Assembly (NCBI GenBank): GCA_910589635.1
Contig: CAJUTD010000032.1
Location: forward strand, 1 to 21,277
DNA: 21,277 nt
DNA from: an uncultured Lachnospiraceae bacterium
GTDB lineage: Bacteria > Bacillota > Clostridia > Lachnospirales > Lachnospiraceae
Direction: 5' to 3'
The notes beneath the pieces are model-generated. The model had not been told where the DNA came from. It worked only from the letters and a program-made list of their open reading frames with translations, and did not search any database. The translations under genes were made by a program, and so were the position numbers. Below, piece after piece: positions 1 through 7,035 of this stretch; positions within the stretch are counted from its first letter, which is position 1, and each line of letters starts with the position of its first letter.

Positions 1-1171
1 TATGCATAAGCTGGCGACAGATATATAGCCCCAGCCCGCTGCCGTTTACATTGTCTGCATTCGTACCTCGGGCAAAGCTTTCAAAAATATGCGTAAGCTC
101 CGTTTCCGGCAGCGTGCACCCTGTATTCCTTACAGTTACAAGCTGGCAGTCCTCTTCCTCAGAAAACATCAGCGCAATTTCATGCCCATCCCCATACTTT
201 GCCGCATTTTCTATGATATTCTGCAAGACCTCCACACTGCGGTCAAAGTCGCCTTGCAGTACACAGTCCACATATTCGCCCACCGTAAATCCTATCTTTA
301 AAATCGCCAGCTTTTCACTGTAATAATCTGCAACCCTGCCTGCAAGCTCCGACAAATAAAATTCTCCCTGCCGGACCTCAAGGTCCAGAAAATCACCGCT
401 TGACGCCTCGATAATCTGCGCAAGGAAATTTTCTATCTCATCGGCCTTAGCTCCTATATTCTGTGCAATCTCTAACTGTTTCTGCCGTCCGTTGTAAAGT
501 CCCTTAGAAAGCGCTTTTGCATACAGCTTTATGGCCGACAGTGGAGTTTTTATATCATGGGAAAGCGAGAGCACCAGCGTCTTTTTTTCCTTCTGTAGAC
601 AAAGCTCCCGCTCTCTGTGCTGTTCAAGGTCTTCCCGCAGCACATTAAGCCCCCAGACAAACTTGCCAAAAAAATGGTACCTCTGCTCCTTCAAGGGCAG
701 CGAAAGATTTCCCCGTGAAAGCTCATACGGCACATCGCGCAGCTCCTCGAAAGGCTTGAGAATCTTAAGCCAAAGGAAAAACAGAAGGAAAAGGACAGAC
801 GCAGACGCAACTGCAAGTATGAGATTAACGTACAGGAACATCTTTTGGCGTTGCTGCCCCGGACGGTACACATAGTCAAAACGGTATAGGACATTATTAA
901 CGACTCGCACGGCGTAATCACCGTCTGCCTCCGCAAAAAAAGCAGCGTCCATTTGTTCTTCGCAGCGCACAACATTTTTCACATATTGGCACCCTGACAG
1001 ACTTGGCTTTTGCGTCCCATGCTCTTCCATCTCACGGGCGAGCCTGTCAATTTCCACACGGTATGGGCTGCCGCTGTTTTGGGGCAATGACAGCAGGAGG
1101 AGGTTTGCCCCCAGGAAAACGGCGGCAATAAAGGCAACAGCCGCTACGAATATTTTACGGAAACTTTTCAT
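1..1171 (-). CDS. Two-component sensor histidine kinase (partial, C-terminus cut by window edge)
   Basis: My own reading of the minus strand gives an uninterrupted frame of 390 codons that runs off position 1. It has an N-terminal membrane segment (about residues 7-29), a short extracytoplasmic loop, a second membrane segment (about 112-135) and a HAMP-like linker. The H-box is SHDIKTPL, with the phosphorylated His at residue 205. The N-box is NIIENAAKYG and the ATP-lid motif GSGLGLYICRQL lies close to the edge, so only a short tail is missing. The ATG overlaps the stop of the response regulator as ATGA, which implies translational coupling and a cognate pair. The kinase probably senses an envelope signal and phosphorylates the regulator at 1168-1830, which in turn would control the adjacent ABC exporter. 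The signal is unknown. The extracytoplasmic loop of about 80 residues is longer than in Bce-type intramembrane sensors. Confidence 0.93.
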   Translation of the reverse strand, partial: MKSFRKIFVAAVAFIAAVFLGANLLLLSLPQNSGSPYRVEIDRLAREMEEHGTQKPSLSGCQYVKNVVRCEEQMDAAFFAEADGDYAVRVVNNVLYRFDYVYRPGQQRQKMFLYVNLILAVASASVLFLLFFLWLKILKPFEELRDVPYELSRGNLSLPLKEQRYHFFGKFVWGLNVLREDLEQHRERELCLQKEKKTLVLSLSHDIKTPLSAIKLYAKALSKGLYNGRQKQLEIAQNIGAKADEIENFLAQIIEASSGDFLDLEVRQGEFYLSELAGRVADYYSEKLAILKIGFTVGEYVDCVLQGDFDRSVEVLQNIIENAAKYGDGHEIALMFSEEEDCQLVTVRNTGCTLPETELTHIFESFARGTNADNVNGSGLGLYICRQLMH

Positions 1172-1830
1172 AGGAACTTATACCCCACGCCCCAGACCGT
1201 GAGGATTTTCTGCGGTTCTTTCGGATTATCTTCTATCTTCTGCCGCAGCCACTTGATGTGTACGGTCAACGTCTGCGGTTCTGAATAACTATCGCTGCCC
1301 CAGACCTGGCGAAAGAGAAATTCCTTGCTCAATGCTTTTCCTTTGTTTTCAACCAACAGAAGCAACAACTGAAACTCTTTGGCTGTCATTTCCAGAGGCG
1401 CGCCGTCTTTGCAGACTGTCCTGCTCTCTTTATTTAAGGTAAGATTCCCCTCTGAAATCTCATCCAGCGAATACCGCCTTTTAAAAATCCCTTTTATTTT
1501 CGCCAACAGGATATCTATGTCATAAGGCTTCTCAATGTAATCGTCCGCGCCCAAAAGAAGCCCGTTTAATTTGTCATCCTTCGTGGTTTTCGCACTCACA
1601 ATGAGAATTGGCGTATTACTCTGTTCCCGGATTTTCGCACATATGGCAAAACCATCCATCCCCGGCAGCATAACGTCAAGCACGAGAAGCCTGGCGCCAT
1701 ACCGTTCGTATAACGCTAACGCCTTTTCTCCTGTCGCCGCAATCGATACGACATAACCCTCCGCACGCAGGAAGTCGCAGAGCAGCCCCGCCAGCTCTTC
1801 GTTGTCTTCCACAATTAAAATGTCTGTCAT
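1168..1830 (-). CDS. OmpR/PhoB-family response regulator
   Basis: This 220-residue protein has the usual length and layout of the family. The receiver domain (about 1-118) shows the acidic pair E8/D9, phospho-acceptor D52 in LVLDVMLPGMDG, switch residue S79 and the conserved K101 in EKP. The C-terminal winged helix (about 125-220) ends in the typical LTVHIKWLRQKIE...VWGVGYKF pattern. The start is supported by an AGGAGGTG ribosome binding site nine bases upstream. It lies 63 bases after the ABC ATPase gene and its stop overlaps the kinase start, so it is the third gene of a four-gene operon. It is expected to bind tandem half-sites and activate transcription. A candidate pair (TTTAAG and TTTAAT, 11 bp apart) sits at the operon promoter, so autoregulation with the transporter is likely but inferred. 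Confidence 0.96.
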   Translation of the reverse strand: MTDILIVEDNEELAGLLCDFLRAEGYVVSIAATGEKALALYERYGARLLVLDVMLPGMDGFAICAKIREQSNTPILIVSAKTTKDDKLNGLLLGADDYIEKPYDIDILLAKIKGIFKRRYSLDEISEGNLTLNKESRTVCKDGAPLEMTAKEFQLLLLLVENKGKALSKEFLFRQVWGSDSYSEPQTLTVHIKWLRQKIEDNPKEPQKILTVWGVGYKFL

Positions 1831-1893
1831 GCTCCGGCACCTCCTAAAATACTTGCCATCTAACTTACAGTCTTCTAAAACGGCTTCTAAATC

Positions 1894-2661
1894 TTACCAT
1901 CCCATTTCCATCAGCCAGTTATTGAGCTCGCGTTCACGCTCGCGCAGCTGTGCAGGGGACGTATATCTGTCCAGATTATACTCCCCCTTAATATTTCCGT
2001 CAACGATATAGAACACCCGCGTACATTTCGCTGCAACTTTGACGTCATGGGTGACAAGCATAATCGTCGTGCCCTCGCCGTTTATTTTAGCCAGCTCTTC
2101 CATGACCTCGTCGGAAGAGCTGCGGTTTAACGCCCCGGTCGGTTCATCGGCAAATATCATTTTCGGTTTATTCATCATGCTCCGGCAAATACAGGCTCGC
2201 TGAAGCTGCCCGCCAGACACCTCATTGATATCGTTGTCGGCTATCTCGATTATACCGAGTTTTCGCATTAGGTCCTGTCCCCGCCCCATGGTCTGCCTGC
2301 GGCTTTCCTTAATTTTTTTGGACTGGCAGGCTGGAAGTATAATATTGTCCAGCACTGTCAAGTTTTTCATCATATACATCTGCTGGAAAATAAAACCCAT
2401 CTCGTCCAGACGAAGATTTGCAAGTTCACGCGCAGGGAGTTTGGCGATGTCCTTCCCACAAAAATCGACTTCCCCTGCCGTGACGGCGTCCATCCCGGAA
2501 ACTGCATATAAAAGTGTGGACTTCCCGGAGCCGGACGGCCCCATGACTGCGGCCATCTCTCCTTCTTTAATACTGAAATTAACATTTTTCAGGACATTGT
2601 TCTGTCGTTTATTTACAATATACGTTTTACAGAGATTTTTTACTTCCAAAATATTGCTCAT
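1894..2661 (-). CDS. ABC transporter ATPase, MacB/LolD-type
   Basis: The 255-residue ATPase carries Walker A GPSGSGKST (41-49), the Q-loop at FQQ, signature VSGGQ (148-152), Walker B MIFADEP (168-174) and the H-loop His at 205. The ADEPTGAL sequence after Walker B is typical of ATPases that work with FtsX/MacB-type permeases. I place the start at 2661 (MSNILEV). An in-frame ATG exists at 2673, but the GAAAGG motif abuts it with no spacing, while 2661 has a GAG-rich stretch at a usable distance. The gene starts 17 bases after the permease stop. The pair should use ATP hydrolysis at the inner face of the membrane to drive mechanotransmission or export, of an antimicrobial peptide or lipid-type substrate. 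The substrate is not visible. A Bce-type detoxification role is possible but the permease architecture argues against it. Confidence 0.95.
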   Translation of the reverse strand: MSNILEVKNLCKTYIVNKRQNNVLKNVNFSIKEGEMAAVMGPSGSGKSTLLYAVSGMDAVTAGEVDFCGKDIAKLPARELANLRLDEMGFIFQQMYMMKNLTVLDNIILPACQSKKIKESRRQTMGRGQDLMRKLGIIEIADNDINEVSGGQLQRACICRSMMNKPKMIFADEPTGALNRSSSDEVMEELAKINGEGTTIMLVTHDVKVAAKCTRVFYIVDGNIKGEYNLDRYTSPAQLRERERELNNWLMEMGW

Positions 2662-2678
2662 AATCACTCTCATCCTTT

Positions 2679-5030
2679 CTATTCTATATTTGATGTATCA
2701 GCAGCAGAAATTTTTCGCAGGGGCAGCGCCGCTCCCGCCACCGCCGCAAGCACTGTCGCCGCAAGAACGGCAAGGGGATAGACGACATATACTTCAAGAG
2801 GTACAACGTCAAATTCAATACTGTACGCGCCCATCATGTGAAAAATTGGCTCGATTGTCAGTTTTGACAACGGCGTGGAAATCAACGTTCCGATGACAAC
2901 AGAAATGAGGAGCGCCATGCCAATGCGCATAGACTGCCAGGCAATCAGCAGCGAATTCCCAAACCCCAACGCTTTGAGCATGGCAATTTCCCCTTTTTCT
3001 TTGGTGATAAAGCTTTTCACCATCAGCACGGCAACCAGGATATTGATACAGAGGATGATTCCCAAAATCAGGCTTTTTACGCCCTCAAGCTGACCTGCGA
3101 CGTCCCCTATCATATGACTGATATATTCCCCTACTTCATAGACATCCGTTTCAGCAAACAAGTCTTTCAGCAACTCCTTACGCTCACGCAGCGTTTCACT
3201 GTCCGGATTATCCTGGTAACGGATTTGAATGCCAAAACTGCCTGCGGCAAAATTATAATTAACATCGTCTCCCTCGTAGAAACGAATGCCCTCTCCGAGA
3301 TTATTCATGCTCTGGTTGATTGCTGTCACACGGTACTGCCTTACCTCGCCACCCATATCAATTTTGACCTTGTCACCGATTTGCGCACCGATTTTATCTG
3401 CCACCATATAAGTAATTGCTACCTCGCCGTCATTTTCCGGCGGCGTCCCTTCCAGGTAAGTATACTCATCCGCCCGCACTCCGCCTTTTCCCTTAAATGC
3501 AAGGGAGGACATTTTTTTATCGCCATGTGAAATATAAAAACGGAACATGATTTCCTGAAAAACATCCGCCCGGATGCCATGGCTAAGAAGCGTCTCTTTT
3601 ACCTCTTGCTGCTTTTGTTCAATCATCTCTTCATTTGTTCCATCGGCCGAGAAGAGAAGTTCCTGGGAAATCACAAGGTCGCAATCCGCCATATTGAACA
3701 ACGGCAGCAGTTTATCGGACTGCAAGGTATTGATACTGTTTACCGGAATAATCACTAACAACAGCCCCAGTGTAAAAATCAGAATCATGGAAATATAACG
3801 CCTGATACTGCTCAAAACATCGTTTACTGCCAGGAACGCCGCCGGCATGAGATGAGACTTGCCCAAATGCAGCAATCCTTTGCGTCTATAACGCTCACCC
3901 ATTTCTCCATTGCGTATGGCGGCAATCGGCGAAAATTTTTTAATCTTGCGCGTGCACAGATAACAGAACCACACGACCAATGACGCCGTGCCCACAGCGC
4001 AGATCACATTGAGAAACGTCTTATTCTGCCCGGAGATGATAATGTTATTTGATACGCTCTGAATCAGCAGATTTCCAAAAGGAAAACTGCACAAAAGCCC
4101 AAGCGCCGCGCCCACAACGGAAATGGCAAAATATTTGAGGATATAGAGCCCACGGATTTTGCGGTTGGAAATCCCGATCGCTTTCATCACGCCAATCTCG
4201 CGGAATTCCTCGCTGACCGTAAAACTAATCGTGAACTGCAAAATCACCATCGAAATCAGAATCAGACAGATACTGACAATTAACACTACGGCCGCAATCA
4301 GCATGTCCATGATATACATCAATTTCATCCCTGCACGGTCAACGCTCAAGGTTGTTCTTACATTCAAATCTTCAAATTTACCCAAAAATGTATCGTCATC
4401 CGTATAAAACATCAGAGAATAGAATTTTGTGCAAGTCCCGCTCCCAAAAAAGCTGCGGTCATTTTCGCTGACAAGAAACCGCGTCATACCCATCATAGAT
4501 GAGCCAAAAAGTGCATCTTTCGTATAACCTTTTAACACAAATTCCTTTGTTTTGCCTTCCGCGGATATTTCTATCTTGCTGCCTATGTGGAAATCATTCT
4601 GCACCGAATGAAAAACGTCCGCCGAGATATAGATTTCACCGTCATTTATCTTCGTTATCTCTTGTTCATTTCCATCAAAAACCTTCGTATCTCCTGCTTT
4701 TGCCAGGACTACAGAACTGGAATATTCAAATCGTTCCCCCTCTACGCTTACCTCCCTGGGATCAATCTGAACTAATTCGGACACGCAAAACCCATATCCA
4801 TTCTCGTGGGCAAACTCCTCCACGCGCCCGGCTTCCTCTTCATAAGACGTGGCATACCAATAATCCGGCACATTGGCAAGCTCAAAGTATCTGTCAAGCG
4901 CCGTGGCAACCGTAACCATATTATTCACGCTGCTCGCAGTAAACATTACGCCGAAAATAACAAAAATCAGTAAGATGGTGTTCATGGTCCTTTTACGTTT
5001 TAAATCTTTCTTCAATATTCGTAAATACAT
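2679..5030 (-). CDS. ABC transporter permease with two FtsX domains
   Basis: The 783-residue membrane protein has a duplicated plan. TM1 (about 17-37) is followed by an extracellular domain of about 200 residues and TM2-4 (about 237-357). TM5 (about 411-430) is then followed by a second extracellular domain of about 215 residues and TM6-8 (about 655-770). Each half contains the FtsX signature loop: EEFREIGVMKAIGISNRKI in the first and KGEIAMLKALGF in the second. Eight helices and two large extracellular domains match the duplicated MacB/FtsX-like exporters of Firmicutes. BceB has ten helices and a single large domain. The start has a GAAAGGGG ribosome binding site about eight bases upstream. 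It is the first gene of the operon with the ATPase, regulator and kinase. Function is likely peptide or lipid export, or envelope stress relief. The substrate is unknown. Confidence 0.94.
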   Translation of the reverse strand: MYLRILKKDLKRKRTMNTILLIFVIFGVMFTASSVNNMVTVATALDRYFELANVPDYWYATSYEEEAGRVEEFAHENGYGFCVSELVQIDPREVSVEGERFEYSSSVVLAKAGDTKVFDGNEQEITKINDGEIYISADVFHSVQNDFHIGSKIEISAEGKTKEFVLKGYTKDALFGSSMMGMTRFLVSENDRSFFGSGTCTKFYSLMFYTDDDTFLGKFEDLNVRTTLSVDRAGMKLMYIMDMLIAAVVLIVSICLILISMVILQFTISFTVSEEFREIGVMKAIGISNRKIRGLYILKYFAISVVGAALGLLCSFPFGNLLIQSVSNNIIISGQNKTFLNVICAVGTASLVVWFCYLCTRKIKKFSPIAAIRNGEMGERYRRKGLLHLGKSHLMPAAFLAVNDVLSSIRRYISMILIFTLGLLLVIIPVNSINTLQSDKLLPLFNMADCDLVISQELLFSADGTNEEMIEQKQQEVKETLLSHGIRADVFQEIMFRFYISHGDKKMSSLAFKGKGGVRADEYTYLEGTPPENDGEVAITYMVADKIGAQIGDKVKIDMGGEVRQYRVTAINQSMNNLGEGIRFYEGDDVNYNFAAGSFGIQIRYQDNPDSETLRERKELLKDLFAETDVYEVGEYISHMIGDVAGQLEGVKSLILGIILCINILVAVLMVKSFITKEKGEIAMLKALGFGNSLLIAWQSMRIGMALLISVVIGTLISTPLSKLTIEPIFHMMGAYSIEFDVVPLEVYVVYPLAVLAATVLAAVAGAALPLRKISAADTSNIE

Positions 5031-5062
5031 CTCTTCGCCCCTTTCATTTTTATGGGTCTATG

Positions 5063-5093
5063 ATAATATAAAAAGTATTAAATAATCCTTAAA
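5063..5093 (-). promoter_or_regulatory. Candidate activator-dependent promoter of the ABC/two-component operon
   Basis: On the minus strand a TATTAT -10 (5063-5068) has no good -35. The -35 position (about 5086-5091) is instead overlapped by a direct repeat, TTTAAG (5088-5093) and TTTAAT (5077-5082), with an 11-bp period. This is the geometry of class II activation by OmpR/PhoB-type regulators, and such a regulator is encoded in the operon. The elements are visible. Their use is inferred. Confidence 0.4.
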
Positions 5094-5163
5094 TTTATCT
5101 TTTGGCTGAGCATAATTTCTCCAACGATACTTATGTCCACTTGGATTCAAAAACATACAAAAA

Positions 5164-5212
5164 TAAACCGCAAACCCTTGGTTCCACTGAGAACCTCCAG
5201 ATTCACGGTTTA
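5164..5212 (-). terminator. Terminator-like hairpin after the tRNA
   Basis: On the minus strand an outer stem TAAACCG/CGGTTTA (5164-5170 with 5206-5212) encloses an inner stem GGTTC/GAACC (5180-5184 with 5191-5195). It is followed by a T-rich stretch (5148-5163). It lies 11 bases beyond the tRNA 3' end and would end its transcript. The internal loops make the stem imperfect. Confidence 0.5.
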
Positions 5213-5222
5213 TATACTTTCA

Positions 5223-5306
5223 TGCGGAAGATGGGACTTGAACCCACACGTCTATACAGACACAAGATCCTTAGTCTTGCCTGTCTGCCAATTCCAGCAC
5301 TTCCGC
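5223..5306 (-). tRNA. tRNA-Leu (anticodon AAG)
   Basis: Read on the minus strand, the 84-base gene has acceptor stem GCGGAAG/CTTCCGC with discriminator A. The D-loop has the usual GG, and the anticodon stem CAAGA/TCTTG encloses the loop CTAAGGA, giving anticodon AAG (presumably IAG after editing). A long variable arm with stem GTCT/AGAC marks it as class II, as for leucine. The T-arm contains GGTTCAAGTCC. The 3' CCA is not encoded; ATG follows the discriminator. It is a single tRNA gene with its own promoter and no rRNA genes nearby. Confidence 0.95.
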
Positions 5307-5347
5307 AGACAACTTTAAAATTGCCACGTCATCTTGACGACTTTAAA

Positions 5348-5376
5348 ATAATAACAAAACTCGACGGAAAAGTCAA
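5348..5376 (-). promoter_or_regulatory. Sigma-A promoter of tRNA-Leu
   Basis: On the minus strand TTGACT (5371-5376) and TATTAT (5348-5353) are separated by exactly 17 bases, about 42 bases upstream of the mature tRNA 5' end. A short palindrome, CGTCA-TCT-TGACG (5327-5339), lies just after the predicted start, in the 5' precursor leader that RNase P would remove. Confidence 0.8.
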
Positions 5377-5479
5377 TAACAATTTCAAAATTTCTCAAAA
5401 AAATTGTAATAGTCATTTCTGTTCGCACATTCCGGTTACGAATGAACAATAGCCCTTCCGGCCACGATCTGGCATTGTC

Positions 5480-6958
5480 TTAACATTTACAAATAATAAA
5501 CAAATAGAAATTATCTTTCTCATCCATGCTGTATTCCCGCAAAAGCGTAAACTCTTTATGCAGCCGCAGCTGTTTTTTGACAAAATTCTTCTCATTGGAA
5601 TACATGATAATCCGCCCTTTATCTGCTAGTACCTTGTCCGCCTTTTCAAAGAAGGCCGCATAAAGCGCATCCTGTTCATCCTTGCTCTTTTTCCCGCGCT
5701 CCGGCATATCTGTAATAATCTCATCAAAAGCATATTTATGTGTAAATTCATAGAAATCCCGGTTGATATAGTAAATCTCCCTGCCGGCAAGTTTCGTATT
5801 CTCCTTTGCCTTGGCAATGGCCTCCCCAAAGATATCAACCCCATACATTACTTTTGCAGGGCATATCCGCTCACGCTCAATCAACATAGTCCCCACTCCG
5901 CAAAAAGGGTCTAAAACCTGCGCCTGTTCCTGCATATAAGGCTTCGCCAATCGAACAATCACAGCCGCCTGCTCCGGCCGGATAGATGATGCCACCGTAT
6001 ATTTGCGGTAAGAAAAACAATCTCTGCCAAATGTAAACAATTTCAAAAACGGTACAAACTGTCCTTCCTGATTTTCTGCCAGGCGGATTTCCAGCTCATA
6101 ATCCGAAGGGGAATTCTTCAACTTTCCCTCCGTCTCCTGCTCCAGCGCAAAACTGCACTTTTTTATAAATGCACTGCGCTGTTCTAATGTTCTTTTGCTT
6201 TGCAGCCCCAAGCGGAAATAGAAACTGTCCTCCGCCTTATGCGCCTTATACAGCAATTCCAGCAGATTGGACTTCGCCAGCTCCCTTGCCGCCTCTTTGG
6301 GATCGGCAGGGATTTTTCTTATATTTAATGGAAACAGCAACTCGCGATATGTCGGAATGCGCAAGACAGACTTGAGGTGCGTGGTATGCACGCGTACCCC
6401 GCTCTTTAAAACAGTTACCTTGCCCTCTCTGATCTGCCCGGCTGTCAACTGCTGGTACTTTCTGCCTGTTGTGAGAATAATCTCCCAAGCGTCCCCATAC
6501 CCTTGAAAACAATGTTTCCTGTGGACAGCGCCCTTTTCCACCAGCTTGCGCAGCATCAAAAGCTCCTCGCGGATATGTTTCTCTTCCTCCTCCATGGGAC
6601 GATACTGCTCAAGCTGTGCCAGGCGCTCTTCTAACTGCGCCTGGCAGACGGAATAGTCCAGCTCCATAAGGGCCTTGAGGTAATCGCTCTTTACAAACAG
6701 CTGCTGTTCCTTCTCATATGCCTGGTACAAGGCCTTTACATTTTCATCTTGCCTCAGCTTTCCCAGAATTAATGCAGCGTTTTTGCGGACCTTCGGCTCC
6801 TGGTTCTCCAGCAACCCTGTAAAAAGACTGTAATCTCCGGCAAGCAGCGCAAGAAGCTCCCTCCGCGCCGCTTCCCCTTTCAATTCCTGTTTCAACTCAA
6901 TAAGGTTCTTCCGCAAATCCTGCCCGTTTTTCAGATGTTCAAATTGTTCCTTAACCAT
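5480..6958 (-). CDS. TRM11/RlmL-like SAM-dependent RNA methyltransferase with HEAT-like N-terminus
   Basis: The 492-residue protein has an N-terminal alpha-helical part (about 30-145) with a HEAT-like repeat, KVRKNAALILGKLRQDENV. A middle region (about 150-320) follows that may correspond to a THUMP-like RNA-binding module. The C-terminal Rossmann methyltransferase has SAM motif DPFCGVGTMLIE (350-361) and acidic motif II GVDIF (373-377). Its motif IV reads TDMPE (416-420) where related N2-guanine methyltransferases have a D/N-P-P-Y type motif. The block FSYRKYTVASSIRPEQAA is typical of the TRM11/RlmL group. The likely reaction is base methylation of tRNA or rRNA. The exact target cannot be read, and the altered motif IV leaves base specificity open. 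The ATG has GGGAG six bases upstream. It lies 77 bases after the lyase gene on the same strand and may share its transcript, although no functional link is evident. Confidence 0.88.
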   Translation of the reverse strand: MVKEQFEHLKNGQDLRKNLIELKQELKGEAARRELLALLAGDYSLFTGLLENQEPKVRKNAALILGKLRQDENVKALYQAYEKEQQLFVKSDYLKALMELDYSVCQAQLEERLAQLEQYRPMEEEEKHIREELLMLRKLVEKGAVHRKHCFQGYGDAWEIILTTGRKYQQLTAGQIREGKVTVLKSGVRVHTTHLKSVLRIPTYRELLFPLNIRKIPADPKEAARELAKSNLLELLYKAHKAEDSFYFRLGLQSKRTLEQRSAFIKKCSFALEQETEGKLKNSPSDYELEIRLAENQEGQFVPFLKLFTFGRDCFSYRKYTVASSIRPEQAAVIVRLAKPYMQEQAQVLDPFCGVGTMLIERERICPAKVMYGVDIFGEAIAKAKENTKLAGREIYYINRDFYEFTHKYAFDEIITDMPERGKKSKDEQDALYAAFFEKADKVLADKGRIIMYSNEKNFVKKQLRLHKEFTLLREYSMDEKDNFYLFIICKC

Positions 6959-7035
6959 ACTTGCTCCCGTTATTTTCCATGATCTATCGCTGGCTTCGTT
7001 TCATAAACAATTGTCCGCCAATCATTCCCAGCCGC

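Noticed and set aside
2225..2896. 223-codon plus-strand frame opposite the ABC ATPase and permease
   Set aside because: It is antisense to two genes with full motif sets, has a low-complexity composition and no ribosome binding site.
5425..5475. Stem ACAATGCC/GGCTATTGT after the methyltransferase gene as a terminator
   Set aside because: It has a bulge, a large loop and no T-run, so I could not support a terminator.
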